A stretch of DNA of 64,000 bases from positions 1,168,937 through 1,232,936 of the forward strand of contig LNAC01000274.1 in assembly GCA_002007465.1 (NCBI GenBank). Direction: 5' to 3'. Of this stretch, positions 11,126 through 23,655 are shown in pieces (position 1 is the stretch's first letter; each line of letters opens with the position of its first letter). Position numbers and translations under genes: made by a program. The DNA is from Ailurus styani. Taxonomy: Eukaryota; Chordata; Mammalia; Carnivora; Ailuridae. Under the pieces are notes generated by a model. It was given only the letters and a program-made list of their open reading frames with translations. It was not told where the DNA came from and searched no databases.

Positions 11126-11520
11126 TAAGAGCACGGGAGGTAGAAAGCCTTTATTTCAAAATCGTTTTCGGAGTCATTTAAAAAATTCAGTCACATGAAT
11201 TATATAAGCCTTGATTTACTCATTGTATTAGTTCTTCCAAGACAGAATTGTCTAAAGTGAAATGAACAGTCTGCTTGGCTCCACATCCCCACATCCAGCT
11301 CCTGGAGTGACCTCTGACCTCGCTAACCGGTGGAAGTGCCCCTCCCGACCCTTCCCCTTTGCTCACACTGACACACTCGTGTGCACACATGTTGTTCCTG
11401 GTACTTTCTGCCTTTTTGGAGAAAATCCTAGGCAGCAGTACTGGGACAAAAGGTATGTCTGTCTTAAATTTTAACAACTACAGCTGGATCGCTTTACAGG
11501 GTTGGCAGAACCCACAGGTC
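11126..11520. other. no gene recognised
   Basis: AT-rich at 11145-11240, then mixed composition. No repeat or exon signal that I can support. Confidence 0.4.
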
Positions 11521-11625
11521 TCTCCGTCCTGTGTGGGAACCCTTCATCCTACACCTCTCCGTCCTGTGTGGGAACCCTTCATCCTACACCTCTCCGTCCT
11601 GTGTGGGAGCCCTTCATCCTACACC
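11521..11625 (+). repeat. 35-bp tandem repeat, 3 copies
   Basis: Units at 11521-11555, 11556-11590 and 11591-11625 begin TCTCCGTCCTGTGTGGGA and end CATCCTACACC. They are identical except for one A-to-G change in unit 3. The array breaks off cleanly on both sides. Confidence 0.98.
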
Positions 11626-12139
11626 CACGCCGATATTGCTTATTATTAGTTCTTAAAATGTTTGATCATTTGCATTTCGACTCCCGTGAGCTGTCTCTTC
11701 ATCTCCTTTGTCCGTGTTGCTGTGGATTGTGCTCTTACCTTCAGGTGCTTTTTACATGAGGCGCACGCTCCTGCTTTGACTATCGAGAGCAGTCTTGAGT
11801 CTGCAAACATGGTCAGGCCTGTGGGTGGGGAGCCCACGCCGCATGGCCCAAGCCTCATCCCATGAGTGTCCCCCTGGGGCCATCTCCGGGGACTTCACCC
11901 TGCATCTCCGTTGTCTCGGTGAAACCAGCAGAGAGCCTCTGCCTCCCAGCAGACCCGGCCCGGCTCCCACCTCGTCCCATTTGAGGGTCGCGCCTCGTCT
12001 ATGGCAGAGCACACGGGAGTCCCGGGGGACATTGTTGGCTTCCGGTTCCCCACAAGTGGTCTGTGCCACCTGTGGGTCTCTCCCCTGGGGAGCATTATGA
12101 CAAGGTCCAGATGACTACAGTGTCAATGTCAGAACTATC
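11626..12139. other. no gene recognised
   Basis: Short AT-rich part at 11630-11690, then GC-rich. Frames of about 100 codons on both strands overlap and look random. Confidence 0.4.
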
Positions 12140-12470
12140 TCAGACATCTGCCCTGAGGCCTTAGTTTTCCAGGCGCTGTGACAGAAAGTTCTGGAGGCTT
12201 GAAGTCTGAGTGAGGTCAAGGGGGGAGCCCCTACCTGGCTTGTGGACCAGTGTCGGCTGGCTGGGTCCTCATATGGTGGAGAGAGCCAGCTCTCTGGTGT
12301 CTCATCTTACCAGGGCACTGATCCCACCGGCGCAGGGGGCGCCCACCCTCACGACCTCGCCTAACCTGGTTGCCTCTCAAGCGCCGTCTCCACGTACCCT
12401 CACACTGAGAGTTAGAGCTTTACCGTGTGAATTTGGGGGGGTGGTGGTCAGCCCTTCAGAACGCGGACAC
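12140..12470 (-). mobile_element. MaLR-type solo LTR (MST/MLT1-like), antisense
   Basis: Order of blocks on the plus strand: CAGAAAGTTCTGGAGGCTTG, GGGTCCTCATATGGTGGAGA, CAGGGCACTGATCCCACC, ACCCTCACGACCTCGCCTAA, GTTAGAGCTT, GTGTGAATTTGGGGGG. This is the reversed order of an MST/MLT1 LTR. No internal retroviral region is attached. Confidence 0.7.
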
Positions 12471-12724
12471 TGATTCCTTCTGAAGACATCACGAGCCCCG
12501 GGGAGCTCTCTCCTGAGTGTCATGTCCTGAAATCAGAGGACATTCTTGGTTTTTTTGATATTGCAAAATGTGGATTAAAAGGGTTTTTTTTTTAAACGTC
12601 ATATTTTTCTGTAATCGTATAGCTGATTTGTTTACAAAGGACGTTTTCCTATCTGATGCTTCATTGCAGTGTTCCATGTTGTGAAATCTCCCTCTCCTCT
12701 GCTCAGCCAGCTCTTCTTTGGCTA

Positions 12725-13020
12725 ATTCAGCTATTAAAAAATGATGTTGTAGAAAGATACTTAGTGATTTGGTAGGAGACACAGTTAAATGGAAAAAAGT
12801 TACAAAATGGAATGTACAGTATGATCCCACTTGGTACCAAAAATATATATTCTATGCATAGGAAAGTCTGGGAGGGTATATACGCTGAAAATGTTAACAG
12901 GAGTTATTTCGGGTTAGTGGGATTATGGGTTATTTTAAATTTTCTTCTTTTTGCATATGTGTAGTTTCTAAATTTTCTGCAGTAAATATGTATTACTTTT
13001 ATAATAAGGACAAAATTATA
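12725..13020 (+). mobile_element. L1 3' end, sense
   Basis: GTACAGTATGATCCCACTTG (12815-12834), then a TATATGCATAGGAAAGTCTG-like block, GTTAACAGGAGTTATTTCGG, GTGGGATTATGGG, TTTTCTTCTTTTTGCATATG, TTTTCTGCAGTAAATATGTA and TTACTTTTATAATAAGGACA follow the 3'-terminal region of ancient mammalian L1 (ME/MC type). It ends at the start of GC-rich DNA. Confidence 0.78.
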
Positions 13021-14048
<1,028 letters not shown>

Positions 14049-14053
<5 letters not shown>

Positions 14054-16737
14054 TTAATAGTTACCTGATAAAAGAAAGCCGGAAGCAGGAATGGGTGTCT
14101 GCAGCCTTGCTTGTGTCCCGGGATCCCAGGTCACCTGCAGGTGATTTGACAGCAGCCACCTCTGGACAGGCCAGCAAAGCCGTGACTGTGTGCCTTGCAC
14201 CCCCTTCCCAGCATTATCAAGATGGGGGACAGAGGCCAGGCCCCAGGACTATTCCTGGCTGGTCCGTCCTGTAGGGCAGCTCTGGGAGCAGGAGGATGCC
14301 TAGTCTCCTGAAAATGTGGGCCTCCATCGCTGGCCGAGGCCACCTTCCTCTCTTCTGACCCCCCAGAGGTAGTCTGCTACCCAGTCTACTGGCTTTGGAC
14401 CTCAGATCTGCCTGCTTCTCGTCACGTGCTCGGCACCAGCACCGTCACCAGCCTCCCTGCCTGAGCTCTGCCCCTGTTTCTGTGCTGCACTGAGAGGCTG
14501 TCTTCCCACAGCGAGGCAGCTCATGCTGGCCCCTGCCTCTTCGGACCGGCCAAGGGCTGTGCACGGTCCTGCCTGGCTTGGCTGCAAGCCACCCCCATCC
14601 TGCCTTTAGGATGTCACAGCAGAGAAACTGAGCCTGCCCTCCTCCGTCCTCCCCGACTCCTCTGCTGCTCTCAGATCCGTGACACAGTGCACAGCCACTT
14701 GGAGGGGGGCTGGGGGTAGCCGATGAGAGGCAAGGGGGTAGTTCTGGTGATACCTTTCTGAAAGAAATCAGGCACGGTCTAAGGAAGTGCCGAAGCGGGC
14801 ACTGAGCATTCACCTTGGGTCTGCCCTGCTTCCTGGAAACTCAAGCCCTGATACAGCAGAGCCCGGCCGTGAGTGTTCAGAGCACACGAGGACCCGCTTG
14901 AATGGGTGTTTGCTCAAGCCCATCACTGGTGGAGGAGAGCTGGGCAGGCCAGCAGCTGGCCGGCGTTTCTGAGATGAAGGTGCATCACTGAGAACGTGAT
15001 AGGATTTACAGAAACTGGTTTGACACAAATTTTCAGGAATCCATCTGGGCTCCATGAGAGGTAGAGCTATTCCCTTTTCTAGATTCCCGGGGAAGCTTAT
15101 GTTCTGGGGAAACTGGGTGTATTGGCTGCCAAAAGGGGCTTTATTTTTAGCCAAATGTGAGAAAGGGAAGGGGGTGCTGAGGTCCCCTCGGTGGGGATGC
15201 TGGTGGAAGGAGTGAAGGGGGTGGCCCTCAGGGCTGGGGTCGGGACCGGCCTCAGGGACCCGTTACCTTTTCACTTTGGGACAGACGTTCCCTTCTGCGA
15301 GCTGCTACGTGGGCAGGGATGTGATGGTGCGGCCCCAGTGGGTCTTCCCGACTCCTCCCCCACCCCGTGCGCGAAGCTGAATACCGAAGCAGCCAGCCAT
15401 CACGCGTTCTAAATTTACAGGGTGCTTGTCCTTCACTGCTTGCTCAAAAGTGAAGCTGACTGGGATGAGCGGAATGCCAAGGCTGGTGTGGAGCATGGTG
15501 GCCACCAGCCCCACGGCCCCACCTGCTCACCTGTGCCTCCCTCCTCCGCGCCCCCTGCAGCCTCCTCCCCCCCTCCCCCTGGCCTCTTAGCGGGGCGGTG
15601 AGCTGGCAGCATGAAGCCCCTTCCCCTAGATGAAAGCACAGACTGCTGGGGACTGGGAAATAGGGTCTGGGGTCCTGGAAATGACAGTGGTGCTTCTCTG
15701 GGCCGCAGCTGCTGGGAAGGAGCATGCTGGTTCTTTCTTCCTCGCCACAAGAGCCTGCTAAGTCCTGCTCCCCTCCCCACCTCCCAACTCAGCTCCCCGG
15801 CAAAACCCCCTTGCTGCTTGGAGTCTGCCCCTGAAAATGGACCCTCTTTTGAAATGCAGATGCCCTTGGAGGAGCTGCTCCCCTAGCTCAGAAAGGCCCC
15901 AACATCTGTGGCCCCCTGCCCTTTGGACACACCTCACTAGGGTGCACTGTGCTATAATTACCTATCTGGGCATTATACCCCGAGGATTGTGTCTGAAGGC
16001 CGGGGACCCACACAGGCCAGCACGGAATGATTAGGTGAATGGGTGAGCCCCTGGGACAGACCACCATCCCCCCTGGTCTCTCCTGTCCTGGCTTGCAGGG
16101 AGAACTTGCAGGGCTGGCTTGCCTCTCAGTGCTGAATTTTATGAGTAGGGTTCCGTCACAGTCTCAAAATATTGTCCATTCAGGCCCAGGTGAGCAAGTG
16201 CTGCATGCCGGGCTGAGGCACAAGGCTGGGGAAGGCAGGGTTGGTTCCCACGCACAGACATTTCATCCTCTGCTGCGGGCTAGACACGTCCACGGTGCTG
16301 GGAGGGCGAGCGCCGGGGGGCCTCTGTTCACAGAGAGCTGACGACAGGGTGAGGGACGTGGTGTTGGGAGCTGCCACTTCCCCCTCCTCCGAAGCAGGCA
16401 CACAGAGCAATGGCTTGTCTCAGCTCCGCCGTGGCAGGAAGGGTTGCTGGCCTTCTCAATGCACAAGACCTAAGGGCAGGGGGGCTGGACCTCAGCACCC
16501 CTGCCCTTTGCAGACGGAGGCCCGTGGACAGGAGAACAACAGAGTGGGATTTGGCAAATGGTTCTAGGCCGGCTCTGTGGACGGGACCATGGAATGTCCA
16601 GGCAAGAACCTGTGGAGCAGGGGTCCCGGGCTGGGTGTTGACCTGTCACCCTTGTCAGCTGCTTGGATAATCAGTTGTACGCATCAGTTTCTCCCTAACT
16701 TTGACCTTGACTTAAGGGTGTTCTGGTCACTTGTATT
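14049..16737. other. long unique stretch, no gene recognised
   Basis: Mixed to GC-rich DNA with no recognisable repeat. One exon-like interval is present at 16099-16189 (see findings). Chance frames of up to 122 codons occur on both strands. Confidence 0.45.
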
Positions 16738-16915
16738 TTTTTTTTTTAAGATTCTATTTATTTCAGAAAGAGAATGAGTGGGGGAAGGTGCAGAGGGAGA
16801 GGGAGAAGCAGGCTCCCTCCCTGCTGGGCAGAAAGCCTGGACTCGATCCCAGGACCCTGAGATCATGACCTGAGCTGAAGGCAGACCCTTCACTCACTAA
16901 GTCACCCAGGCACCC
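16738..16915 (-). mobile_element. SINEC, older subfamily
   Basis: T-run and AAGATTCTATTTATTTCAG at the left, GGAGAGGGAGAAGCAGGCTC in the body, GATCCCAGGACCCTGAGATC and CTAAGTCACCCAGGCACCCC at the head. The middle lacks the AAGTAGGCAGAG signature and has GAATGAGTGGGGGAAGGTGC, an older form common to canids and other carnivores. Confidence 0.9.
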
Positions 16916-17257
16916 CTGGCCATTTGGGTTTTTATCTTTATTCTGAAATTCTCTTCATTTGGCTTCCTGTCCTGAGTCACGTCAGGAGCATTCTGCCATC
17001 CCATGGTACCTTCCCTCCCATGAAACACGGGTCTGAGTCAGGTCATTAGTGCAGGTACCTCACCCTAGCTTGGCCTCCTGGGTTCGCCAAGTGCCCTGAC
17101 TTTGTCGCTAAGTTTCTCTCGGGGGCGGGTAGCAGACACAGCTGGCCTGTTCCTCCTCTCCATGGTGCACGCAGTGTCCTGGCCTCCCATTGCAAAAATC
17201 CCCCTCCCTGGGCTTTGTACAAGCTCCGACTTGCTCCCGTACAGTTAAGATGTTCAG

Positions 17258-17455
17258 AGCAGGGCTTTGCAGACCTGTCCTGTCAAGGGCCAGGTAGTCA
17301 GTCTTTTAGGGCCAGAAGGTCTGTGTCACAGCAACAGCCCTCGGACGTGGGCATGAAAGCCGTCACAGATTAGACACCAAGAACGAACGTGGCTGAGTTC
17401 CAGCAACACTGTTTGCAGAAACAGGTGGTGAGCTGGGTTTAGCACCCCGTCTGCA
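17258..17455 (+). mobile_element. hAT-type MER DNA transposon fragment
   Basis: GCAGACCTGTCCTGTCAAGG, GCCAGGTAGTCAGTCTTTTA, GTCTGTGTCACAGCAACAGC, AACGTGGCTGAGTTCCAGCA and TTTGCAGAAACAGGTGGTGA preserve the order of an abundant hAT family whose consensus reads TGTAAAGGGCCAGATAGTAA. No coding capacity. Confidence 0.65.
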
Positions 17456-18499
17456 GCTTGCCACCCTGTTCTTCCAGAGTTTCCAGGGATGCCCGTCTCC
17501 CCCCTGTTGGGGATGAACTGTGTCCTTGGCTCTCTGTCCCTTTCTCCCTCTTCCCTGCACCAGGAATGCCCCTGGTTGTTTATCAGCATCTGCCGCAGGG
17601 GGGTGTCTGAAGGTCTCGTTCACCGTCTCCCATGCGAGGTCCCTCCTCTTGCACAGACTTGGGTCCTCCACTGGGTCTGCGGCCACTTGCCTCCCCTGAC
17701 CTTACACCCAGCCCCCACCTCCCTTTCTTGGGCCACCTTGGTGCCTACCGCCCTATGCATTTTTGCATCGGCCCCCTCTGGCACTGGGCACCTCTCTGGT
17801 GGCCAGCTGGCCCACCCCCACTCCCACTGGCCACCCCTGAGCCTCTCCTGCCTGCCAGAGAGCTGGTGTCATGGCTGTTGACAAGGTGGGTTCTGAGTGA
17901 CAACTCTCTGGCTCCTCTTCCCCTCTTATTAGGGGTTGGATTTTGCTTCCCGAATCTCAGGCTCAAGGCCACCTGGGGGCGATGGGTTGATGGGACAGGA
18001 AGGGGCAGACCCCTGTTGGGCTTTGCAATGTCTTGTCAAACAAAAAGAAAATGGGCTTTTTTTTTCCTTTAAGGCTTTTTATTTTGAAATAACTATAGAC
18101 TCAGAGGAAATTGGAACATCAGAGCCTGAAATCTGGGCGCACCCTTCATGGAAGTGAAAGTGAGGCTTGTTGGCAAGAGTGCCCTTGGGGATCACGTGAG
18201 GTCTTAGAAGAAGTAGGATGGGGTTGGCATGAGTGACGTGTCCGTGCCCACACGCAGCTGCTCACCGTGCTACCTGAGTTAGCACACCTGCCTTCTTCCT
18301 GCCAGGTATCTCTCGAGCACCTGCCCCAAGGCCCCGAGGCAGGGGGCTGTGGGCCCAGTGGGCAGCAGAAATAGACGCCCTCCCCGTTCCACCAGTTCCC
18401 ACAGGCAGGAAGGAGCGGTGCTGGGGATGTCACCCTGTGTGCAGCAGGGGACAGAGCCTGCGGCGGGGACAGGTCAGCAGGACCCTACTCCTTCTGAAA
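17456..18499. other. no gene recognised
   Basis: C-rich on the plus strand at 17480-17880. A T9 run with AT-rich flank lies at 18056-18100. Frames of up to 146 codons have no recognisable domain. Confidence 0.45.
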
Positions 18500-18805
18500 T
18501 CTCTAGAGGAGAAGCCCTCCTCGCCCCTCCTGGCTCCTTGTGGCTGCCAGCAGTCCGTGGGGCTCCGTGGCTCGTGGCCGCCTCACCTCAGCCTCCTCCC
18601 TGTGCGTCTGTCCTCTCCCCAGCTTGTAGCGGATCAGATGCCCATCCTACCCCAACATGACCTCCTCTTCACCTACATCTTACTCGCAAAGACTCTGTTT
18701 TTAGATAAGGTTGCTGTCCAAGGTACCAGGAGTTAGGACTTCATCGTATCTTTTTTTTTTTTTTTTTTTAAGTTGGGGGGGGACACAGTTCAACCCGAAG
18801 CAGAC
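18500..18805 (-). mobile_element. MaLR-type LTR fragment, antisense, with poly-T expansion
   Basis: CCCTGTGCGTCTGTCCTCTC, CATGACCTCCTCTTCACCTA, GCAAAGACTCTGTTTTTAGA, AGTTAGGACTTCATCGTATC and GGGGACACAGTTCAACCCGA follow the reverse of an MST/MLT1-group LTR. A T-run (about 18750-18769) has expanded inside it where the family has only a short T stretch. Confidence 0.6.
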
Positions 18806-18984
18806 ACCGAGCAGGCAGAAGTGGGGACAGGACTCTGTGGGTCGCTCGGCCGGGCCGCCTGCCCCGTGGCCCTCCCCTTCTCCTTAGAGCCCCCCCCCCC
18901 AGGCCTGCTGGAGCGAGGGGCCGCCTGAGGCTCCCGGAGAGGCGGTAGCAAGCACACCCTCTATTGTGGCTGCCAGCGCTCCAG

Positions 18985-19180
18985 GACCAACTGGGTTTAC
19001 AAAAATAAAGTTGTCTCATCTGCCGCATGTACTGCTTCCCCTAAAACAGGTTATTAAGGGGAAGTGGGGAACATCGGAAGCAGATGGAGGAGTCCTCAAT
19101 CTCCATAAGGTGCCATTTGCTTGGCTCAGAGGCTCTGCGGCGGCAGCAACGTATAGAAATACACATACGTAAGCCCTGGG
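18985..19180. promoter_or_regulatory. repeat-free conserved-element candidate
   Basis: A short block of balanced composition between GC-rich flanks with intact motifs such as AAAAATAAAGTTGTCTCATC, ACAGGTTATTAAGGGGAAG and CCATAAGGTGCCATTTGCTT. All frames contain stops and no repeat matches. It looks like a constrained noncoding element, but no alignment supports this yet. Confidence 0.35.
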
Positions 19181-20754
19181 TTGGGAAACAGAGGCACACG
19201 GATCCACCACGAAAATAGATGTGAGAGAGACCGGGCTGGAGGGAGGGGCTGGGGGTGGGGAGGGCAAACGCAGATCCGGCGGCCCAGCAGCCCCGCCAGG
19301 CCCAGGTGCGCGGCCGCCCTCCCCGCGGGGTCCTGCCTCGCCTTCCGACTTCAGGGCTGACGGGTTTTATAATATGCGACGGCAGGATGGGTGTTCCCAC
19401 AAGACCTGGCTTTTCTTCCCTCTCCCAGAAGGGCAGTGGCGGGGGAAAAAAGAGAGAAGAAAAAGAAGGTCATGGTTGCCAGCAAGTTGGCTTGATGGTC
19501 CTGGCGGGAGGAGGTGGTGAACCCTCTGAGTCCCCAGGTGCAGATGGGGGACCGAGACGAGGGGCTGCCTCGGGCACAGAGCGGCCAGGAGTGGGGGTGA
19601 GAGGAGACGCGGTCCTGCAGGGGGAGCAGAGGGCGGGCTGAGGATGCACAGGGTGGTGGCTGTGGGGGGACGCCCGATCTTGGGATGGGCACTGGCGGTG
19701 GGGTGGGCAGGCGCCCCGTGAGTCTGCCGGCGGTGGGTCCTGCTGTGTCCGGTCCCCTGCAGCCCGAGGCCTTGCGGGCTGCAGTGCTCCAGCGGGAGGG
19801 GCTGGGCCCGTGTCACATGGAGGTGAAGTCCCTGTGTGCACGGAGCCCTCTGCGGAGAACGGGGTGCGCTCGGTTTCCCGGGGCCATGGCCCTTTGCCTT
19901 ATACGTGCCTGGGCGGCAGCGCCCCAGAGGGAGGCGGTGTCCAGTCCGTGTGTCGCCGCTGGGCCCTGCTGTAGCCGGGACAGAACCGCCTGCCACCTCT
20001 GCTGCCTGGCCATTCGCCTCTCCCAGCGGCCCCTGCCGCCACCAGCCTGCACTCTCTGCAGGTCAGACGCCTATTTTGTGACCCGCTTCGGTAGTGGTGC
20101 TGGGGGCCACCTCGCGGCTGGGCATCTAGGCCACTGTCCTGCCATCGTGTGGCCCGTGCCCGGCGGTGAGGGCGAGAGCGCCCGTGGAACTCCTGGGCCT
20201 TCATCCCCAGGGAAGCTGATAAACGTGTAGATGACAGTCCTGGCATCCCTTTCCTTGGGGAAGGAAGTCACTCGGCTCCATGTCACAGCCCAGTGTCGTG
20301 GACAAGGCTGGCCTCGTCACCAGCCATGTGTGTGCCGCCCACTGCGCCCCTGGCCAAGGCGGCTGGCTGACCACCGTGGGGGTACGCTCCCCTTCGTGGT
20401 GCCAAGCTGTGGCTGCAGACACTGCTGGGGGCTGCACTCCCTGCCCCCCTGCTCCGAGGGCCACGTGATTGGCTTTTCCTGAGGGACTCTGGGTGGTCGT
20501 GATGCCTGTCACTTCTGGGCAAGTGGTTGGGTAGGTTAGGGTGGCAGAAGGATGCCGGGAGCCACAGGATGGCGGAGCCCGGGCCTGAAGGCAACCGTGG
20601 CCTCGGTTCCTATGTGGAGCCCAGCCTTCGATCATGGCCGGCCTTGATGGATGTGAGGTGTGAAGGCCGGTGTTTCAGCAGCTGGAGCGTCCTAATGAGT
20701 CCAGCCACTCCTTGGGCTTTTCCACCAGCTGCAGGTCAGTGAAGTCCGTCCTGA
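19181..20754. other. GC-rich unique DNA, no gene recognised
   Basis: Frames of 181 codons (plus, 19685-20230) and 209 codons (minus, 19367-19996) overlap each other and have proline/arginine-rich, low-information translations. No domain, signal peptide or membrane segment that I can support. Confidence 0.45.
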
Positions 20755-20960
20755 GTGGGAGAAAGACAGTGTTTTGCCAGTTATCTCAAGAGATTGTGTC
20801 AAAAATCTAAGTAAAAATGAGTCTTCACCTCTTGATTTGAAATTTATACACTCAGGGCATATACTCAGACAGAAAAGAGATTCACATTACAAAAATCGAG
20901 CTTAGAAAATCGATAACGATTGATATGATAATGCACTTCCCACAGAAGCCCAGCCAAGTG
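20755..20960. other. AT-rich island, unassigned
   Basis: Composition shifts abruptly to AT-rich (for example TCGATAACGATTGATATGAT near 20910-20930). It could be a conserved element or a heavily decayed LINE piece. I cannot decide. Confidence 0.3.
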
Positions 20961-21315
20961 CCTCTAGACACAGAGCTGCCGGCAGACACGAGAACTTCCG
21001 ATCGGCTGACACGTGTGTGATAAGTGCGGCGGAGGCGTGGGTGGCTGTGGCCCGTGGGCGAGGGAGCGTGTGGCCGGGCTCCACGGGGCAGGGCACGGCC
21101 CCTCCGGCAAGGCTGGGGGTCACTGTCCTGGAAACGAGGACAGCGGTCTCTCCCTTTCTGGTCAACTCATCTGGAACTTGGTGAATCCGAGTCAGCACGA
21201 CCTGGGGCCACGGAGTGTCATGGGGCTCCCTGTGTCCCGGCTCCCTGGGTCAGCAGCGGCCCAGCGGCTCCCGCCTCCCGACATGCCCGGCCCTCACCTC
21301 TAGGGGGAGCGATCT
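20961..21315. other. no gene recognised
   Basis: GC-rich DNA between an AT-rich island and a MER5A copy. Nothing supported. Confidence 0.4.
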
Positions 21316-21502
21316 AGTCCCCCCAGGGACATCTGGCGGCATCTGGAGCCATCTTCGGTGGTGGCGGCTTGGGGGAGGTGGTGCCCCGGCATCTTGAGGG
21401 GCCGAGGTCAGGGATGCTGCCCGTTACGGTGCCCAGGACAGGCCCTACCTTAGGGGATGATGCGCCCCCAAGTGTCCATTGTGCCGGGGTTGAGAAACCC
21501 TG
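21316..21502 (+). mobile_element. MER5A-like hAT-Charlie element
   Basis: CCAGGGACATCTGGCGGCAT, TGGGGGAGGTGGTGCCCCGG, GGTCAGGGATGCTGCCCGTT, GCCCAGGACAGGCCC and CGGGGTTGAGAAACCCTG preserve the whole order of MER5A in sense orientation, including the GAGAAACCCTG terminus. Several family A/T positions are G/C here. Confidence 0.82.
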
Positions 21503-22227
21503 AGTTACAGGGGTGCCCGGTGAGGTGGATGAGGCCCTCTCCATGCTTAGCTGAGTATGGAGACCATTCTCGAGGCTCCGCGGCAGGTGCTTGTGTGACG
21601 GTGGATGGCGGGCAGGAATCCTTGTCATCCCTGTCCACGTAGATCCTCAGCACGTGGTGCCTGGGGGCGTCCTCTGGGGGGCGCTGCTCTGCTCTGAGGC
21701 ACCAGGCAAACTGGGACTGCCCTCTCGCGGCTCCCCTGCAGAGACGGTCACCTCCAGAAGCACCGCCGCCCCGTGCCCGGTCCGGACTGCGCGCTGCAGG
21801 CGGCGGCGGTCTCGGACAGGCGTCCCGCAAGCCTCTGGGGCTGGGAAGCGGCTTTCCCCCCTAGAAGTGGACGTCTGGGGGAGGGGGCTGTTGCTGCGGA
21901 CACTGTGGGAGGTGAGCTGTCCAGATGCTGGACCTGTGTTTTCCCTTCCCAGACGAAGGGCAGTCAGCAAGCACCGCGGGTTCGGACGGCCTGACTTGGA
22001 TCACTTGTGTCTTATTTCATCAGCTGTGCTTCATCCGCGTGCTCTCACCCCGCTGGCGGGCACCTGTCTTCTCCCTGGTCATGCTCCTGGCATTTGGGCC
22101 TCGGCCCAGGGCTCAGCGGCTCCCGGTCGAATGAGTGAGTGCCTTCCTTGGTCACATGTCTCATAAGCTCTTGGGACACCAGACTCTGGAGAGACAAAGT
22201 CAGGGATGAGAACTTCGGTCTTTTGAC
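21503..22227. other. no gene recognised
   Basis: A plus frame of 191 codons (21591-22166) overlaps minus frames of 107-126 codons. No recognisable domain in any of them. Confidence 0.45.
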
Positions 22228-22548
22228 CAAAATGTAATGGACTGAGTGTGACCAGATCCTAGTTCGTACGGTGACGTCATAACCCCAAGGTGATGGTATT
22301 GGGAGGTGGGAGGTCACCTCCCAATGGGGCTAGTGTCCTTATGAGAGGGACCCCACAGAGCTCCCTCGCCCCTCCGCCCCCGTGAGGACTCAGCGAGAAC
22401 AGGGCCGGCAGTGAACTCCGGCTGAGCCGGTGCCGGAATCTTGGCCTCCCAGCCCTGCCACTGTGAGAAATCAGGGTATGTTGCTTATGAGCCCCAGGCA
22501 CGGTTTTTCTGTTGTAGCCGTGCTGGGGCGCCGAAGACAGGGGTGCGC
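22228..22548 (+). mobile_element. MST-type MaLR solo LTR, sense
   Basis: TAATGGACTGAGTGTGACCA, GTGATGGTATTGGGAGGTGG, GGGGCTAGTGTCCTTATGAG, CACAGAGCTCCCTCGCCCCT, CGTGAGGACTCAGCGAGAAC, CTTGGCCTCCCAGCCCTGCC and CTGTGAGAAATCAGGGTATG give the full order of an MST LTR. No internal sequence is attached on either side. Confidence 0.82.
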
Positions 22549-22589
22549 GAAGACCCACAGGCTCATCGGTGCCAACGTCTGGGAACATC

Positions 22590-23118
22590 TCTGGGAGCAC
22601 AGAATGGCCTTCCCTTCCTCCCTCCTCTCTCCACCATTTCTGGTGTGCAGTTCAGTGGCCTCCGCATTTGCTTTGTTGTGCGGCCATCACCCCCAGAACG
22701 TTGCCATCGTCCCTGACTGAAACTCTGTCCCCATTAAACTCCCAACTCCCCATCCCCTCCCCCAACCCCTAACACTGCCCCGTCCTGCTTCCTGTCTCTC
22801 TGACTCTGACGACTCTAAGGGCCTCAGGTAAGTGGGATCCTACAGTGTTTGTCCTTTTGTGCCCCGCTGACGTCCCTCAGCGTCACGCCCTCAAGGTCCA
22901 TCTGTGTTGTCGTAGGTGTCAAAACTGCCTGTTTAGGGCTGAATACTATTCCGTTGTTTGCACCTCTGTTCCCCTGTCAGTGGACATAGCGTTGCTTCCT
23001 CCTCTTGGCTACCGGGAATAATGCTGCTGTGAACATGGTACATAAATATCTTGAGATCCTGCTTCGGTTATTTTGGGTCTGTACCCAACAGTGGAATTGC
23101 TGGATAAAACACTTAAAC
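22590..23118 (-). mobile_element. L1 3' end, antisense
   Basis: The plus strand carries the reverse complement of an L1M 3' region: GTGTGCAGTTCAGTGGCCTC, CTGAAACTCTGTCCCCATTA, TAAGTGGGATCCTACAGTGT, CCTCAAGGTCCATCTGTGTT, CTCCTCTTGGCTACCGGGAA, AATGCTGCTGTGAACATGGT and CAACAGTGGAATTGCTGGAT. It carries unusually many G/C substitutions and new CpGs for this AT-rich family. Confidence 0.85.
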
Positions 23119-23427
23119 TTTTTATTACAATCTGTTACTTTCCTGTCTGGAAATCGGTTACTGCAGAATGTGGGAGACACAGATAGGACGCCGCTCCGCC
23201 CCCCATCCCCTGGCCCCAGAGGGCGGAAGCTGCTGCCCCTGGGTCTCTCTCGTCGGTCTCCTCCAACACCTATGTCTGGGTTCCACCTCTGTCCCCGAGA
23301 TGTGCGCAGCCGGAAGTCTCCCAGTGGTGACACCCCAGCTTCCCCCAGGGGTGGGGTTCGAAGGACACAGTCTCACTGTGAACGAGCCTTGCTCCTTCCT
23401 GCTCTTCACAGCCCCCGTCACTGGCTC

Positions 23428-23655
23428 AAACATTTGCTGAGCGCTTTCTGTCCATCACTCTTCTGGGCGGGGGGAGGGTGGCAGGGACGCAGGAGTGTGT
23501 AGAGACAGCTCTTGGCCTCAAGCAGCTCAGCGTTTCATGAGAGATCACACGCGTGCCCAGATAATAACGCCGGGGGGACACTGGCAGGGGCTGGGGTGCA
23601 CAGAGGTGAGCTGGGAGCTGCCATGTTACGGGGCTTCCGGGAGCAGGTGGGCTCT
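23428..23655 (+). mobile_element. L2-like LINE fragment
   Basis: AACATTTGCTGAGCGCTTTC, a decayed GGCACTGG position, GGCCTCAAGCAGCTCAGCGT, a decayed AACAAATAA position and GGACACTGGCAGGGGCTGGG follow the 3' part of L2. Diverged, with edges uncertain. Confidence 0.5.
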
